64,000 bases of DNA from Flavobacterium yafengii (GCF_030010375.1 NZ_JASCRY010000001.1:806001-870000); one strand, 5' to 3'; positions 8,555 to 17,498 are shown, counted from the first letter of the stretch. A program made the numbers and translations. Notes: generated from the sequence alone by a model not told the origin.

Positions 8555-8590
8555 AAACCGTCTTGTTATCTTAACGAGACGGTTTTCTTG
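8555..8590. terminator. Bidirectional terminator, protease and Lrp/AsnC genes
   Basis: AAACCGTCTTGTTA and TTAACGAGACGGTTT form a long stem with one G-U pair; A and T runs flank it on both sides. Confidence 0.85.
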
Positions 8591-8628
8591 TTTTAAAAAT
8601 CTAATTATCCAATTGTCTAAAAATCTGA

Positions 8629-9099
8629 CTAAAGTTGAATCTGTCTATCGATTTGTTGGTCTAAGGAAATGAAGGTTTCTGTTCTGGAAACACCTTCTAT
8701 CGCTTGGATTTTGGTGTTGAGGAGCTGCATTAAATGTTCGTTATCCCTACAGATAATTTTGATAAGAATCGACCAGTTTCCTGTGGTATAATGGCATTCC
8801 AATACTTCAGGAATTTTCTTTAAATCACGTACCGCTTCAGGATTTCGGGCGGCTTTGTCCAGATAAATTCCAACAAAAGCCATCGTATTGTAACCCAGAA
8901 TTTTATTGTTTACTGTGAATTTTGAACCCGAAATAACACCGGATTGCTCCAGCTTTCGCAAACGTTGATGAATTGCCGCTCCTGAAATTCCTATTTTATT
9001 GGCGATTTGAAGAATTGGTTTTCGGGCATCTTCCATCAGGTCGCGTAAAATTTCTTTGTCGATACCGTCAATTTCTACTATTAGGGAATTGATTTTCAT
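8629..9099 (-). CDS. Lrp/AsnC-family transcriptional regulator
   Basis: A 156-residue DNA-binding regulator of the feast/famine type. An N-terminal winged helix-turn-helix spans about residues 14-60 (GIDKEILRDLMEDARKP then GISGAAIHQRLRKLE), followed by the RAM ligand-binding and oligomerisation domain. These proteins usually sense amino acids and control amino-acid or central metabolism genes. No target gene is obvious beside it. The leader holds an 8+8 base inverted repeat between the likely transcription start and the ATG, which would fit autorepression, common in this family. Confidence 0.92.
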   Translation of the reverse strand: MKINSLIVEIDGIDKEILRDLMEDARKPILQIANKIGISGAAIHQRLRKLEQSGVISGSKFTVNNKILGYNTMAFVGIYLDKAARNPEAVRDLKKIPEVLECHYTTGNWSILIKIICRDNEHLMQLLNTKIQAIEGVSRTETFISLDQQIDRQIQL

Positions 9100-9112
9100 G
9101 AGTTATTGTTTT

Positions 9113-9136
9113 AAACTAAAATATGAAATTTAGTTT
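9113..9136. promoter_or_regulatory. Inverted repeat in the Lrp/AsnC leader, candidate operator
   Basis: AAACTAAA and TTTAGTTT are perfect 8-base arms separated by 8 bases, 14 to 37 bases upstream of the regulator's ATG and downstream of its likely -7 element at 9148-9155. The position suits autorepression. This is inference from symmetry and place only. Confidence 0.4.
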
Positions 9137-9147
9137 GAATTGAAAAT

Positions 9148-9155
9148 CAAATTTA
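9148..9155 (-). promoter_or_regulatory. -7 element of the Lrp/AsnC gene
   Basis: The minus strand reads TAAATTTG, an exact TAnnTTTG match 48 bases before the ATG. Confidence 0.45.
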
Positions 9156-9208
9156 AGTAAAAAACGATTAGTGTAAAGAATAAGTCGCCTTTTTTATAAT
9201 TTACGTCA

Positions 9209-9241
9209 TAAAAAAAACCATTCGGATTGCGAACGGCTTTT
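9209..9241 (-). terminator. Terminator of the DUF4271-hemD unit
   Basis: On the minus strand CCGTTCG and CGAATGG pair (one G-U), followed by eight T residues. It lies 26 bases after the hemD stop. Confidence 0.8.
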
Positions 9242-9266
9242 TGATTTTATTTTGAAAAGTAATTTT

Positions 9267-10016
9267 TTATTTTCCTTTATTAGCTTCAATAATGTATTTT
9301 TCCAAAGCCATTGTCATGGAAGGTGTTGCTGGTGTTGGCGCAAGAATATCCACTCTTAAGCCATGATCCAACGCTTCTTTTTGAGTAGTGCTCCCAAAAA
9401 CTGCAATTCGAGTATTGTTTTGCTCGAAGTCTGGGAAGTTCATAAACAATGATTTTATTCCGGTTGGGCTAAAGAAAGCCAAAACATCATAATATACATC
9501 GGCTAAATCTGATAAATCACTCATTACGGTTCTGTAAAAAACGGCTGGTGTCCAATCTACTTTTAGTGCGTTTAGCGTTATTGGCGCATCGGCATTCAAT
9601 TGATCTGAAGCTGGTAATAAGAATTTTTCGTCTTTGTATTTTTTTATCAGTGGAGATAAATCAGCAAAATCTTTTGGTCCAACGTAGATTTTACGTTTTC
9701 TATACACAACGTATTTTTGCAGGTAAAAAGCAATAGCTTCTGATTGGCAGAAATATTTTAATCCTTCTGGAACTTTATAACGCATTTCATCAGCCACTCT
9801 AAAAAAATGATCTACGGCATTTTTACTCGTTAAAATAATTGCGGTGTAATGATTAAGATCGATTTTTTGAAGTCTAATCTCTTTTGCATTAACTCCTTCT
9901 ACATGAATAAAAGGTCTGAAATCAATTTTTACTTTATGCTTTTGTTGAAGTTCAAAGTAAGGGGAATTCTCCACTTTAGGCTCAGGCTGTGACACCAAAA
10001 TTGTTTTCACTTTCAT
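9267..10016 (-). CDS. hemD: Uroporphyrinogen-III synthase
   Basis: Closes and isomerises hydroxymethylbilane to uroporphyrinogen III in haem and sirohaem synthesis. The 249-residue protein starts MKVKTILVSQPEP, with the HemD-type N-terminal strand, and has an IILTSKNAVDHFF segment near residue 60 and a FFSPTGIKSL segment near residue 180, both typical of the two Rossmann-like lobes. HemD sequences diverge widely, so the call rests on these two segments and on overall length. It follows the DUF4271 gene by 12 bases on the same strand, an arrangement I recall as common in Flavobacteriia. Confidence 0.85.
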   Translation of the reverse strand: MKVKTILVSQPEPKVENSPYFELQQKHKVKIDFRPFIHVEGVNAKEIRLQKIDLNHYTAIILTSKNAVDHFFRVADEMRYKVPEGLKYFCQSEAIAFYLQKYVVYRKRKIYVGPKDFADLSPLIKKYKDEKFLLPASDQLNADAPITLNALKVDWTPAVFYRTVMSDLSDLADVYYDVLAFFSPTGIKSLFMNFPDFEQNNTRIAVFGSTTQKEALDHGLRVDILAPTPATPSMTMALEKYIIEANKGK

Positions 10017-10028
10017 ATTTAACGGTTT

Positions 10029-10700
10029 CTAAGCACTCCCTTTTGTAAACCAATAATACATAAAATAATAGGGTGCTATTTCAAGAGCGCAAAGATATAA
10101 AATAAAATAAAACAACTTACCGAATATTATATTTTGATAATTTTTTATTGAAATCAAATAAGTTAATATGTTTATTATCAATACTGTAGCAATAATTAGT
10201 AATGGAATATTTCTTGAAAACGAGTCGTAATAAAACAAAATAATATTCAATGGCAGTATGATTAGTCCAATATAGGTTCTGTAAGTCACCTTTTGGAGGT
10301 TAAACTGCTCCATAAATTCTTCAATATTGAAGGATGTGGCTATTATTTTCTCAATCAAATATTTAGATAAAATAAAGAAAGCTAGGAAGGTAAATATTTG
10401 AATATAAAGGATCCAATCTGTCTTTGAGGCATGGCCAAAATAACTTAACGAAATTTGGATGAAGAAAGCAATTGAAATCACTTGGACAAAAAACAAGGAG
10501 ATGGTGAAACCGCTTTTTAAGTGGCTGCTGTCTCTGTAAACTTTGTTGTATTTATTAGAAAAAATTAAATTGGCGAAATCACCAAATCTATTTTCGAAAA
10601 CAGATTTTGTAACAGCAATAATAGCAAATGACAGAACAAAAAGCACGGTTGCCCAGTCTTTGCTGTCAGTTATTCTTGGATGAAGTATATTTTCGATCAT
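10029..10700 (-). CDS. DUF4271 integral membrane protein
   Basis: A 223-residue protein with about six hydrophobic helices, beginning MIENILHPRITDSKDWATVL. The pattern fits DUF4271, a Bacteroidota membrane family of unknown function. It is co-transcribed with hemD, with a 12-base gap. A TAATTTTG sequence on the minus strand (10708-10715) is an exact -7 match that would give a nearly leaderless mRNA. A role linked to haem metabolism is only suggested by its neighbour. Confidence 0.82.
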   Translation of the reverse strand: MIENILHPRITDSKDWATVLFVLSFAIIAVTKSVFENRFGDFANLIFSNKYNKVYRDSSHLKSGFTISLFFVQVISIAFFIQISLSYFGHASKTDWILYIQIFTFLAFFILSKYLIEKIIATSFNIEEFMEQFNLQKVTYRTYIGLIILPLNIILFYYDSFSRNIPLLIIATVLIINILTYLISIKNYQNIIFGKLFYFILYLCALEIAPYYFMYYWFTKGSA

Positions 10701-10776
10701 AACACTGCAAAATTACTAATTTTTATATCATTCTTTTTATTATAATTTTATTAAGGATGAAATGGCATAAAAAGTT

Positions 10777-10784
10777 TACTTTTG
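10777..10784 (+). promoter_or_regulatory. -7 element that decides the glycosyltransferase start
   Basis: TACTTTTG, an exact TAnnTTTG match, lies downstream of the first in-frame ATG (10757) but 21 bases upstream of the second ATG (10805), which argues for the second. Confidence 0.5.
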
Positions 10785-10804
10785 CGGTGAAATTAGTCAA
10801 AAAT

Positions 10805-11530
10805 ATGAATGATTGTATTGTTATAATTCCTACCTATAACGAAATTGAAAATATAGAAAGCATTATTCGATCGGTGTTTTCGCAACATAAATCTTTTCAT
10901 GTTCTTATTATTGATGATAATTCACCGGATCACACAGCTGATAAGGTCGTTTTACTTCAATCAGAATTTGGAGGGAGATTATTTTTGGAAAAAAGAGAAA
11001 AAAAATCGGGTCTGGGAACGGCTTATGTTCATGGATTTAGATGGGCATTAGCGCATAAATATGATTTCATTTTTGAAATGGATGCTGATTTCTCCCATAA
11101 TCCAAATGATTTAGAGAAATTATACAATGCGTGTCATTTTGGTGATGCCGATTTAGCGATTGGTTCACGTTATGTTACGGGAGTAAATGTGGTAAACTGG
11201 CCGTTGAGTCGTGTATTGATGTCTTATTTTGCATCGGTTTATGTACGAATGATTACCGGAATGAAAATTCATGATGCCACAGCGGGTTTCGTTTGTTACA
11301 AAAGGCAAGTGCTCGAAGAGATTAATTTAGATAAAATAAAATTTGTTGGATATGCTTTTCAAATTGAAATGAAATACAGAACGTACTGTAAAAAATTTCA
11401 AATTACGGAGGTTCCCATCATTTTTACCGATAGAACAAAAGGGCAATCCAAAATGAGTAATTCGATAATTATTGAAGCTGTTTTTGGAGTTATTGCACTT
11501 AGATTAAAAAGATTAGTCAACACCTTATAA
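10805..11530 (+). CDS. Polyprenol-phosphate mannosyltransferase-like GT2 enzyme
   Basis: A 241-residue family 2 glycosyltransferase resembling dolichol/polyprenol monophosphomannose synthase. Seen: VIIPTYNEIENIESII at the N-terminus, LIIDDNSPDHTA, and the metal-binding EMDADFSHNP region, then RTKGQSKMS near the C-terminus, a segment typical of DPM1-like enzymes. No C-terminal membrane helix is present. It would transfer a sugar from GDP- or UDP-sugar to a lipid carrier. The start at 10805 is preferred over 10757 because a -7 element lies between them. pyrC follows 12 bases later, so the two are likely co-transcribed with the DUF4296 lipoprotein. Confidence 0.88.
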   Translation: MNDCIVIIPTYNEIENIESIIRSVFSQHKSFHVLIIDDNSPDHTADKVVLLQSEFGGRLFLEKREKKSGLGTAYVHGFRWALAHKYDFIFEMDADFSHNPNDLEKLYNACHFGDADLAIGSRYVTGVNVVNWPLSRVLMSYFASVYVRMITGMKIHDATAGFVCYKRQVLEEINLDKIKFVGYAFQIEMKYRTYCKKFQITEVPIIFTDRTKGQSKMSNSIIIEAVFGVIALRLKRLVNTL

Positions 11531-11542
11531 GAAAAAGACAGG

Positions 11543-12883
11543 ATGAACAGGGTTTTAATTAAGAATGCCAAAATAGTAAATGAAGGAGTGATTTTTGAGG
11601 GCGATGTATTAATTGAAAATGACTTAATTGTTGAGATTTCAGAAAGTATTAGTGCAAAATCCTCTCAATGTAAAATCATTGATGCCGAAGGAAATTATTT
11701 GATTCCGGGTGCAATTGATGATCAAGTGCATTTTAGAGAACCAGGGCTGACACACAAAGGAGACATCGAATCAGAATCTAGAGCGGCGGTTGCAGGAGGA
11801 ATTACTTCTTATATTGAGCAGCCTAACACGGTTCCTAATGCGGTTACCCAAGAAATATTAGAACAAAAATACGAGTTGGCTGCCCAAAAATCGTACGCGA
11901 ATTATTCTTTTATGATGGGCGCAACCAACGATAATTTGGAAGAAGTTCTAAAGACAAATCCAAAGAATGTTGCCGGAATAAAAATATTCTTAGGTTCCTC
12001 AACAGGGAATATGTTGGTGGATAATGAAGCGACTTTAGAGAAAATATTTTCCAGTACACCCATGCTTATTGCGGTGCATTGTGAAGATGAAGCCACTATC
12101 AAAAATAATTTAGAGAAATACAAAGCAGAGTTTGGAGAGGATGTTCCCGTTACGGTTCATCACCTTATCCGAAGCGAGGAAGCGTGTTATATTTCGTCTT
12201 CCAAAGCGGTTGCATTGGCTAAGAAAACAGGGGCTCGCTTGCATATTTTTCATCTTTCGACGGCCAAAGAAATGGATTTGTTTACGAACAAAATTCCTTT
12301 GGAAGACAAGAAAATCACTGCCGAAGTTTGTGTGCATCATTTGTGGTTTACCAATGATGATTATGCTACCAAAGGCAATTTGATAAAATGGAATCCAGCC
12401 GTAAAAACGGCTAATGACAGAAAAGTGCTTTGGGAAGCCTTGCTGGATGATAGAATTGATGTGATTGCTACGGATCACGCACCTCATACATTAGAAGAAA
12501 AAAAACAATCGTATTTGAATGCGCCTTCCGGTGGACCATTAGTGCAACATGCTGTTGTGGCTATGTTTGAAGCGTATCATCAAGGAAAAATAAGCATTGA
12601 AAAAATTGTGGAGAAAATGTGCCACAATCCGGCTAAAATCTTCAAAATAGAAAAGCGTGGTTTTATCAAAGAAGGCTATTATGCGGATTTAGTAATTGTA
12701 AATTCAGGTTTGCCTTGGAGCGTAAAAAAAGAAAATATTTTAGCTAAATGTGGTTGGTCTCCATTTGAAGGTTTTACTTTTAAATCTAGAATTACCCATA
12801 CTTTTGTCAACGGACAATTGGTGTATACTGCTTTTAAAGTAAAAGACATTCGTGCAGGAAAACGTTTATTATTCGAAAGATAA
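11543..12883 (+). CDS. pyrC: Dihydroorotase, Bacteroidota type
   Basis: Third step of pyrimidine synthesis: cyclises carbamoyl-aspartate to dihydroorotate. The 446-residue amidohydrolase has the metal-site lysine in GIKIFLGSSTGN (Lys147), His179 in AVHCEDE, His237 in HIFHLST, and the catalytic Asp311 in ATDHAPHT. In the N-terminal motif the usual HxH is QxH (DDQVHFREPG, Gln61/His63); I recall the same in other Bacteroidota enzymes, including that of Porphyromonas, so it is a lineage trait, not damage. It sits between a glycosyltransferase and a DUF4296 lipoprotein. Confidence 0.93.
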   Translation: MNRVLIKNAKIVNEGVIFEGDVLIENDLIVEISESISAKSSQCKIIDAEGNYLIPGAIDDQVHFREPGLTHKGDIESESRAAVAGGITSYIEQPNTVPNAVTQEILEQKYELAAQKSYANYSFMMGATNDNLEEVLKTNPKNVAGIKIFLGSSTGNMLVDNEATLEKIFSSTPMLIAVHCEDEATIKNNLEKYKAEFGEDVPVTVHHLIRSEEACYISSSKAVALAKKTGARLHIFHLSTAKEMDLFTNKIPLEDKKITAEVCVHHLWFTNDDYATKGNLIKWNPAVKTANDRKVLWEALLDDRIDVIATDHAPHTLEEKKQSYLNAPSGGPLVQHAVVAMFEAYHQGKISIEKIVEKMCHNPAKIFKIEKRGFIKEGYYADLVIVNSGLPWSVKKENILAKCGWSPFEGFTFKSRITHTFVNGQLVYTAFKVKDIRAGKRLLFER

Positions 12884-12893
12884 AATTTCATAA

Positions 12894-13313
12894 ATGAAAA
12901 AAATCATAGCACTTTTAACGATCATAACACTGTTTGTAAGCTGTAAAGAAGAAGTGGTGAATAAGCCGGAACGACTTATAGAGAAAGACGTTATGGTAGA
13001 TATTATGTATGATTTATCTATTTTGGAAGCCATAAGAAATCAAAATCCGGCTTCCTTGGACACTTTTAAAATAAATTCCAGAGATTATATTTTTAAAAAA
13101 TATAAAATTGACAGTGTTCAATTTGCTAAAAGTAATGTCTACTACGCATCTGATTATAATGAATACAAGAGCATGTTTGAGCAAATCAACAAGCGATTAC
13201 AAGCAAATACAAAGAGTGTAGATTCTTTGATCAAATTGAAAAAAAAGAAAAAAATTATTAAAAAAGGGGAAAAACAAGCTGTAATTAGCAGAGATACCAC
13301 AAAATTAAACTAA
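12894..13313 (+). CDS. DUF4296 lipoprotein
   Basis: A 139-residue secreted lipoprotein. The signal peptide ends in a lipobox with Cys17 (LFVSCKEE). The mature part has the DUF4296 pattern (MVDIMYDLSILEAIRNQ, then YASDYNEYKSMFEQI) and a lysine-rich tail (KKKKKIIKKGEK). Function is unknown; the family is confined to Bacteroidota and is often found beside pyrC. It follows pyrC by 10 bases and is convergent with the epimerase gene, whose stop is 9 bases away. Confidence 0.85.
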   Translation: MKKIIALLTIITLFVSCKEEVVNKPERLIEKDVMVDIMYDLSILEAIRNQNPASLDTFKINSRDYIFKKYKIDSVQFAKSNVYYASDYNEYKSMFEQINKRLQANTKSVDSLIKLKKKKKIIKKGEKQAVISRDTTKLN

Positions 13314-13322
13314 GAAAAGAAC

Positions 13323-14312
13323 TCACAGGTTGGAGATTTCTTTTATGTATTGGTGTACATTTATAAAATCTGTTTTCAAGGTGTCTTTAATCTTTTGGTT
13401 CGAATATATACTATTCGCATACGAAGCTTTAGCAGTCGTTTGAGTCAATTTTCTCTTCTGTTGTGAAATATTCGAAACAAACCAATCCAATCTCCAAAGC
13501 ATTTCCATAAAAAAGGGTTTTGCATGAATTTCAGGTTTTTTAACACCCAATGCATCGGCCATAGTATTCAGAATGTCACGAAAAACACTATTTTCTGCAA
13601 TCAAGGTAAAGCGTTCATTGTTAATTTCGCTTTGCATTAATTGATGCGCCATTCGAACAACATCAGTAACGGCAACAAATCCCGTTGAGCCCAGCGTATA
13701 AAATTTTAATCCGTTTTTTACTTTCGTAAAAAGTTGTCCACTTCCTTGTTCTCTAAAACCGGGTCCAAGAATAACGCCTGGATTTACAATTATCACATTT
13801 AAACCTTCTTGTTGCCCACGCCAAATTTCCATTTCGGCGCCATATTTAGAAATAGCATAATCATTATGTGGCTTTTCTGGGTTCCATTCGGTTTCTTCCG
13901 TGATGAATTTTTCATGAGGTAGTAAATCTCCCAAAGTGGCAATGGAGCTTACAAAACACAGTTTTTTTATTTCATAGGCGATACAAAAATTCACAATATT
14001 CGCCGTTCCTTCAATGTTTGTTTTTCGCAATATATCCTCATCTTTTGGATCAAAAGAAATCAAAGCGGCGCAATGATACACGGTGTCAATATTTTGAAAG
14101 GCAATTTCTAAGGAAGGAACTTCGGTAATATCTGCGGGAATCCATTCAATTTGCTCGAACAACGATTCCTTTTTATACATGGAGAACAGCGATTTGGTTT
14201 TCTCCATTGAAGTGACACTTCGATAAATAGCACGAACTTTTTCTCCATTTTCAATTAAATGAAGCAATAGATGTGCGCCTACTAAACCCGTTCCTCCTGT
14301 GACTAAAATCAT
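13323..14312 (-). CDS. NAD-dependent epimerase/dehydratase family protein
   Basis: A 329-residue extended short-chain dehydrogenase. The Rossmann motif GGTGLVGAHLL is at residues 5-15, the active-site YxxxK is the YAISKYG segment (about 150-156), and DTVYHCAALISFDP is the typical GxxD/HxAA region. The frame is open upstream to 14501, but ATG at 14312 sits directly before the Rossmann motif and the upstream part overlaps the tyrS promoter and N-terminus, so 14312 is chosen. The substrate, a nucleotide sugar or a dihydroflavonol-like ketone, is not evident. Confidence 0.9.
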   Translation of the reverse strand: MILVTGGTGLVGAHLLLHLIENGEKVRAIYRSVTSMEKTKSLFSMYKKESLFEQIEWIPADITEVPSLEIAFQNIDTVYHCAALISFDPKDEDILRKTNIEGTANIVNFCIAYEIKKLCFVSSIATLGDLLPHEKFITEETEWNPEKPHNDYAISKYGAEMEIWRGQQEGLNVIIVNPGVILGPGFREQGSGQLFTKVKNGLKFYTLGSTGFVAVTDVVRMAHQLMQSEINNERFTLIAENSVFRDILNTMADALGVKKPEIHAKPFFMEMLWRLDWFVSNISQQKRKLTQTTAKASYANSIYSNQKIKDTLKTDFINVHQYIKEISNL

Positions 14313-14380
14313 GCTACGAAAATACGAATAATTTTTTTCGAATAACCTATTAAACAAATAACCGAATCCACAATAAATTT

Positions 14381-14388
14381 TATCTTTG
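14381..14388 (+). promoter_or_regulatory. -7 element of tyrS
   Basis: TATCTTTG matches TAnnTTTG and lies 52 bases before the tyrS ATG. No clear TTG upstream. Confidence 0.5.
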
Positions 14389-14439
14389 TGCACACGAAGC
14401 CTTAAAGGCTGAACTGATGAAAGTAAATTGATTAAAAAG

Positions 14440-15732
14440 ATGAAGAATTTTATTGAAGAAGTAACTTGGAGAGGAATGCTCCACGATGTTATGCCCGGCA
14501 CAGAAGAACATTTGATGGAACAAATGCGTGTGGCGTATGTGGGAATTGACCCAACTGCCGATTCATTGCATATAGGACATTTAGTTGGTGTGATGTTGTT
14601 GAAACATTTTCAACTATCGGGACACAAGCCGTTAGCGTTAGTGGGTGGTGCAACAGGAATGATTGGTGATCCGTCAGGTAAATCGAATGAAAGAAATTTA
14701 TTGGACGAAGCTACTTTGCGTCATAATCAAGAAGCTATAAAAGGACAATTGGCTCGTTTTCTGGATTTTACTTCGGATGCGGCTAATGCGGCTGAATTAG
14801 TGAATAATTACGACTGGATGAAGAACTTTTCTTTTCTAGATTTCATTCGGGATATTGGAAAGCACATTACGGTAAATTATATGATGTCCAAAGATTCAGT
14901 GAAGAAACGTTTATCTTCTGAAGCTGCCGAAGGAATGTCATTCACGGAGTTCACGTACCAATTGGTTCAAGGATATGACTTTTTGCATTTGTACAGAGAA
15001 AAGAATTGTACGTTGCAAATGGGAGGAAGTGACCAGTGGGGAAATATCACCACAGGAACCGAATTAGTGCGCAGAATAGCCAGTGGAAAGGCGTATGCGT
15101 TGACTTGTCCGTTGATTACAAAAGCGGATGGAACCAAGTTTGGAAAATCAGAAGGTGGAAATATTTGGTTGGATTCGGTCAGAACTTCTCCTTATAAATT
15201 TTACCAATATTGGTTGAACACTTCGGATGTTGATGCGGAAAAATACATTAAGATTTTTACTTTTTTATCAAAAGAAGAAATCGAAGTTTTAACTGAAAAA
15301 CATAGAGAAGCGCCACATTTACGTTTGTTGCAAAAACGTTTGGCCGAAGAAATTACGGTGATGGTACATTCAGCCGAAGATTTAGAAAATGCGATAAAAG
15401 CATCAAATATATTGTTCGGGAATTCTACTTCGGATGATTTGAAGCAATTAGATGAAGCGACTTTTTTAGATGTTTTTGATGGTGTTCCTCAAGCGGAAAT
15501 CAGCAGAACCGAAATCGAAGCAGGAATTGATATCGTTACTGTTTTGAATGAAAAAACAGGTTTTATGAAATCCAATGGAGAAGCAAGACGCGCTTTAACA
15601 GCTAATTCTATTTCAGTGAATAAAGAAAAAGTTGCTGAGGATTTTGTGCTTTCAACAAAAGATTTAATCAATAATCAATTTGTATTGTTGCAAAGTGGAA
15701 AGAAAAATTATTTCGTGGTGAGAATTGTTTAA
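14440..15732 (+). CDS. tyrS: Tyrosyl-tRNA synthetase
   Basis: Charges tRNA-Tyr. With the ATG at 14440 the protein is 430 residues ([12 protein letters not shown]); a TTG four codons upstream is less likely. The HIGH motif is HIGHLVGV (about residues 44-51), the tRNA/tyrosine-binding GSDQWGN segment is in the middle, and the KMSKS equivalent is KFGKSEGG. The C-terminal S4 RNA-binding domain is visible ([17 protein letters not shown]). It is a single gene with its own promoter and terminator. Confidence 0.97.
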   Translation: MKNFIEEVTWRGMLHDVMPGTEEHLMEQMRVAYVGIDPTADSLHIGHLVGVMLLKHFQLSGHKPLALVGGATGMIGDPSGKSNERNLLDEATLRHNQEAIKGQLARFLDFTSDAANAAELVNNYDWMKNFSFLDFIRDIGKHITVNYMMSKDSVKKRLSSEAAEGMSFTEFTYQLVQGYDFLHLYREKNCTLQMGGSDQWGNITTGTELVRRIASGKAYALTCPLITKADGTKFGKSEGGNIWLDSVRTSPYKFYQYWLNTSDVDAEKYIKIFTFLSKEEIEVLTEKHREAPHLRLLQKRLAEEITVMVHSAEDLENAIKASNILFGNSTSDDLKQLDEATFLDVFDGVPQAEISRTEIEAGIDIVTVLNEKTGFMKSNGEARRALTANSISVNKEKVAEDFVLSTKDLINNQFVLLQSGKKNYFVVRIV

Positions 15733-15733
15733 C

Positions 15734-15764
15734 CGCAAAGTTCACAAAGATATTCGCAAAGTTC
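15734..15764. repeat. Short direct repeat after tyrS
   Basis: CGCAAAGTTC occurs at 15734-15743 and 15755-15764, a 21-base spacing. From memory such CGCAAAG words recur between genes in flavobacterial genomes. The second copy overlaps the tyrS terminator stem. Confidence 0.5.
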
Positions 15765-15788
15765 GCAAGGTTTCTTGCGGACTTTTTT
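15760..15788 (+). terminator. Terminator of tyrS
   Basis: AGTTCGCAAG and CTTGCGGACT pair with one G-U around a GTTT loop, followed by a T run. Confidence 0.85.
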
Positions 15789-16473
15789 ATTCTTTAAAAT
15801 TAATTTCCATTTTGTCGGATTGGATCCATCCTTTTATGATTGTTTTATCTTCTATTATTCTTTTAAAATCTTCAGATGATACTTTTTCTTTGAATTCTTC
15901 TTTCATTAAGTTAATACATAAATCAAAATAATGAGTTGCTTTTTCGTTTAAATAATATTCGATGTCAAAGTATTGAGAATATCTGTTTTTGTCCCAGTTC
16001 AAAGTAGCTGAAATTTTTTTAATTTCTTTAGGATTCAATTTGATAATACTGTTAAGTATGTTTTGAGTTATTTGCATTTTATTTTTTGTAATGTCATCAT
16101 AAATATTGTTTTTAGAACCTTTTTTTGTTTGTGCTAATTTTAATTCTGAGTCTTTTATTATCTTATGAAGTTCTTCCTTAGCTGTTTTAGAATTAAAAAT
16201 ACTGACAGAATTAACGATTTCATCTCCTTGGTATAATCTGTAGGCTGGGTAATAAGACATTGAGCTCGTTGCGTTTGGTCTTATGGAGTTTGTGTTTAAA
16301 ATAAATGATACGGGATTATTAGTAAGGTTTTCTATATGATAGAGAACTGTAAATTTTCTTTCAGTTGGATTTGAATCTATAAAAGTAATGGAGTCAATTT
16401 TTATTTCCAATTCAGTGTTCTGTGCAAAGCTGCAAATTGAAAAAAATAAAAAAATGAGAGGAATGATACGCAT
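15787..16473 (-). CDS. Secreted protein of unknown function
   Basis: A 228-residue protein with a Sec signal peptide (MRIIPLIFLFFSICSFAQ, cleavage expected after residue 17-18). The mature part has an immunoglobulin-like start (IDSITFIDSNPTERKFTVLY then IENLTNNPVSFIL), suggesting a beta-sandwich in the first 70 residues, then a charged, helical second half. No lipobox and no T9SS sorting domain are present, so a periplasmic location is inferred. I do not recognise the family. It starts 24 bases after the LuxE-like gene ends on the same strand, so it may be its downstream partner. Confidence 0.7.
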   Translation of the reverse strand: MRIIPLIFLFFSICSFAQNTELEIKIDSITFIDSNPTERKFTVLYHIENLTNNPVSFILNTNSIRPNATSSMSYYPAYRLYQGDEIVNSVSIFNSKTAKEELHKIIKDSELKLAQTKKGSKNNIYDDITKNKMQITQNILNSIIKLNPKEIKKISATLNWDKNRYSQYFDIEYYLNEKATHYFDLCINLMKEEFKEKVSSEDFKRIIEDKTIIKGWIQSDKMEINFKE

Positions 16474-16497
16474 AGATTGGAAAGGTTAAATATTATT

Positions 16498-17478
16498 TTA
16501 AATAACCATGAGGTTACAACCTCGAATATCAGAATTATCAAAACGTCCCAATACCTCGAAAGAGTTGTTGGGATTTTTTTTGCCCAAATCTTGCGTGGCA
16601 ATAAACGAACAAGAATTAATGTTGGCCAAATCAATCACGTTGATTCCACCTGTTTTTCCGTCTTGAATGTAGGTTAAAGCATCTTCGGTATCACGAACGA
16701 GGATTTGTATCCAAGAAGGGCATTCAAATACCCCGTTTCCTAATGAATAGGCTTGCGAAAGCAATTCGGTCATTCCATATTCAGAATGTATGGATGAAAC
16801 GCCAAATCCTTTACACAATTGTTCGTGTAATTCTTCCCGAATCATTTCTTTGCGCTTGCCTTTCATGCCGCCCGTTTCCATGATAATGGTATGCTGCAAT
16901 TGAAACTGATGTTTCTCGATCAAATCTAATAACGCAAAAGTAACACCAATCAGAATCACATTTTGACCTGCTTGGTCTAAAGCGATTAGTTTAGCAATCA
17001 GTTCGTCATGATTGTGCAGGTAAAACCCACTTTCGGGATGATTGGATAATGCAATTAAATCCTTAACCATGTAAATTAAGGAAGAGCCTTCTCTTTCAAG
17101 ATAGGATGGAAGCAAGGCCAAAACAACATAATCTTCGATATTGCCATAAAATTCTGAAAATCCTTTGCGGTAACTTTCTTCATACAAGGTAACATCCGTA
17201 ACCAAATGTTTACTGGTAATCATTCCGGTTGTTCCGCTGCTGGTAAAGGTTTCCTGAATGGGATTAGTGTTAGAAACCACTTCATGACTCTTAAAAAACT
17301 GAATAGGCAAAAACGGAATCTGTTGTAATGACTTTACTTTATGAGGATCAGTTTTTAAAAAACTGCAAAATTCTTGATAGACCAAGTTGTTTTCGTATTG
17401 GAAACGAAACACTTTCAAGGCGATTTTCTCAAACTGTTTTTGACTGGAAATAGCAAATATATCGGAGGATGTAATCAA
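16498..17478 (-). CDS. LuxE-like acyl-protein synthetase (adenylate-forming)
   Basis: A 326-residue enzyme with the adenylate-forming family's P-loop TSSGTTG (about residues 80-86) and the overall layout of LuxE/acyl-protein synthetase proteins, including an HSEYGMTELLSQAY motif that corresponds to the A5-type motif. It would activate a carboxylic acid as an acyl-adenylate. A -7 element (minus strand TACTTTTG) covers the first in-frame TTG at 17493, so the start is placed at the TTG at 17478, giving ITSSDIFAISS after the initiator. In Flavobacteriia this gene is usually called an acyl transferase; its natural substrate is unknown. Confidence 0.82.
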   Translation of the reverse strand: MITSSDIFAISSQKQFEKIALKVFRFQYENNLVYQEFCSFLKTDPHKVKSLQQIPFLPIQFFKSHEVVSNTNPIQETFTSSGTTGMITSKHLVTDVTLYEESYRKGFSEFYGNIEDYVVLALLPSYLEREGSSLIYMVKDLIALSNHPESGFYLHNHDELIAKLIALDQAGQNVILIGVTFALLDLIEKHQFQLQHTIIMETGGMKGKRKEMIREELHEQLCKGFGVSSIHSEYGMTELLSQAYSLGNGVFECPSWIQILVRDTEDALTYIQDGKTGGINVIDLANINSCSFIATQDLGKKNPNNSFEVLGRFDNSDIRGCNLMVI

Positions 17479-17490
17479 GAATTTTTTTTG

Positions 17491-17498
17491 CAAAAGTA
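17491..17498 (-). promoter_or_regulatory. -7 element of the LuxE-like gene, decides its start
   Basis: The minus strand reads TACTTTTG, an exact match to TAnnTTTG. It overlaps the upstream candidate start codon, so translation must begin further downstream, at the TTG at 17478. Confidence 0.5.

Noticed and set aside
14313..14501. N-terminal extension of the NAD-dependent epimerase up to 14501
   Set aside because: The extension overlaps the tyrS promoter and first codons, and the Rossmann motif begins directly after the ATG at 14312.
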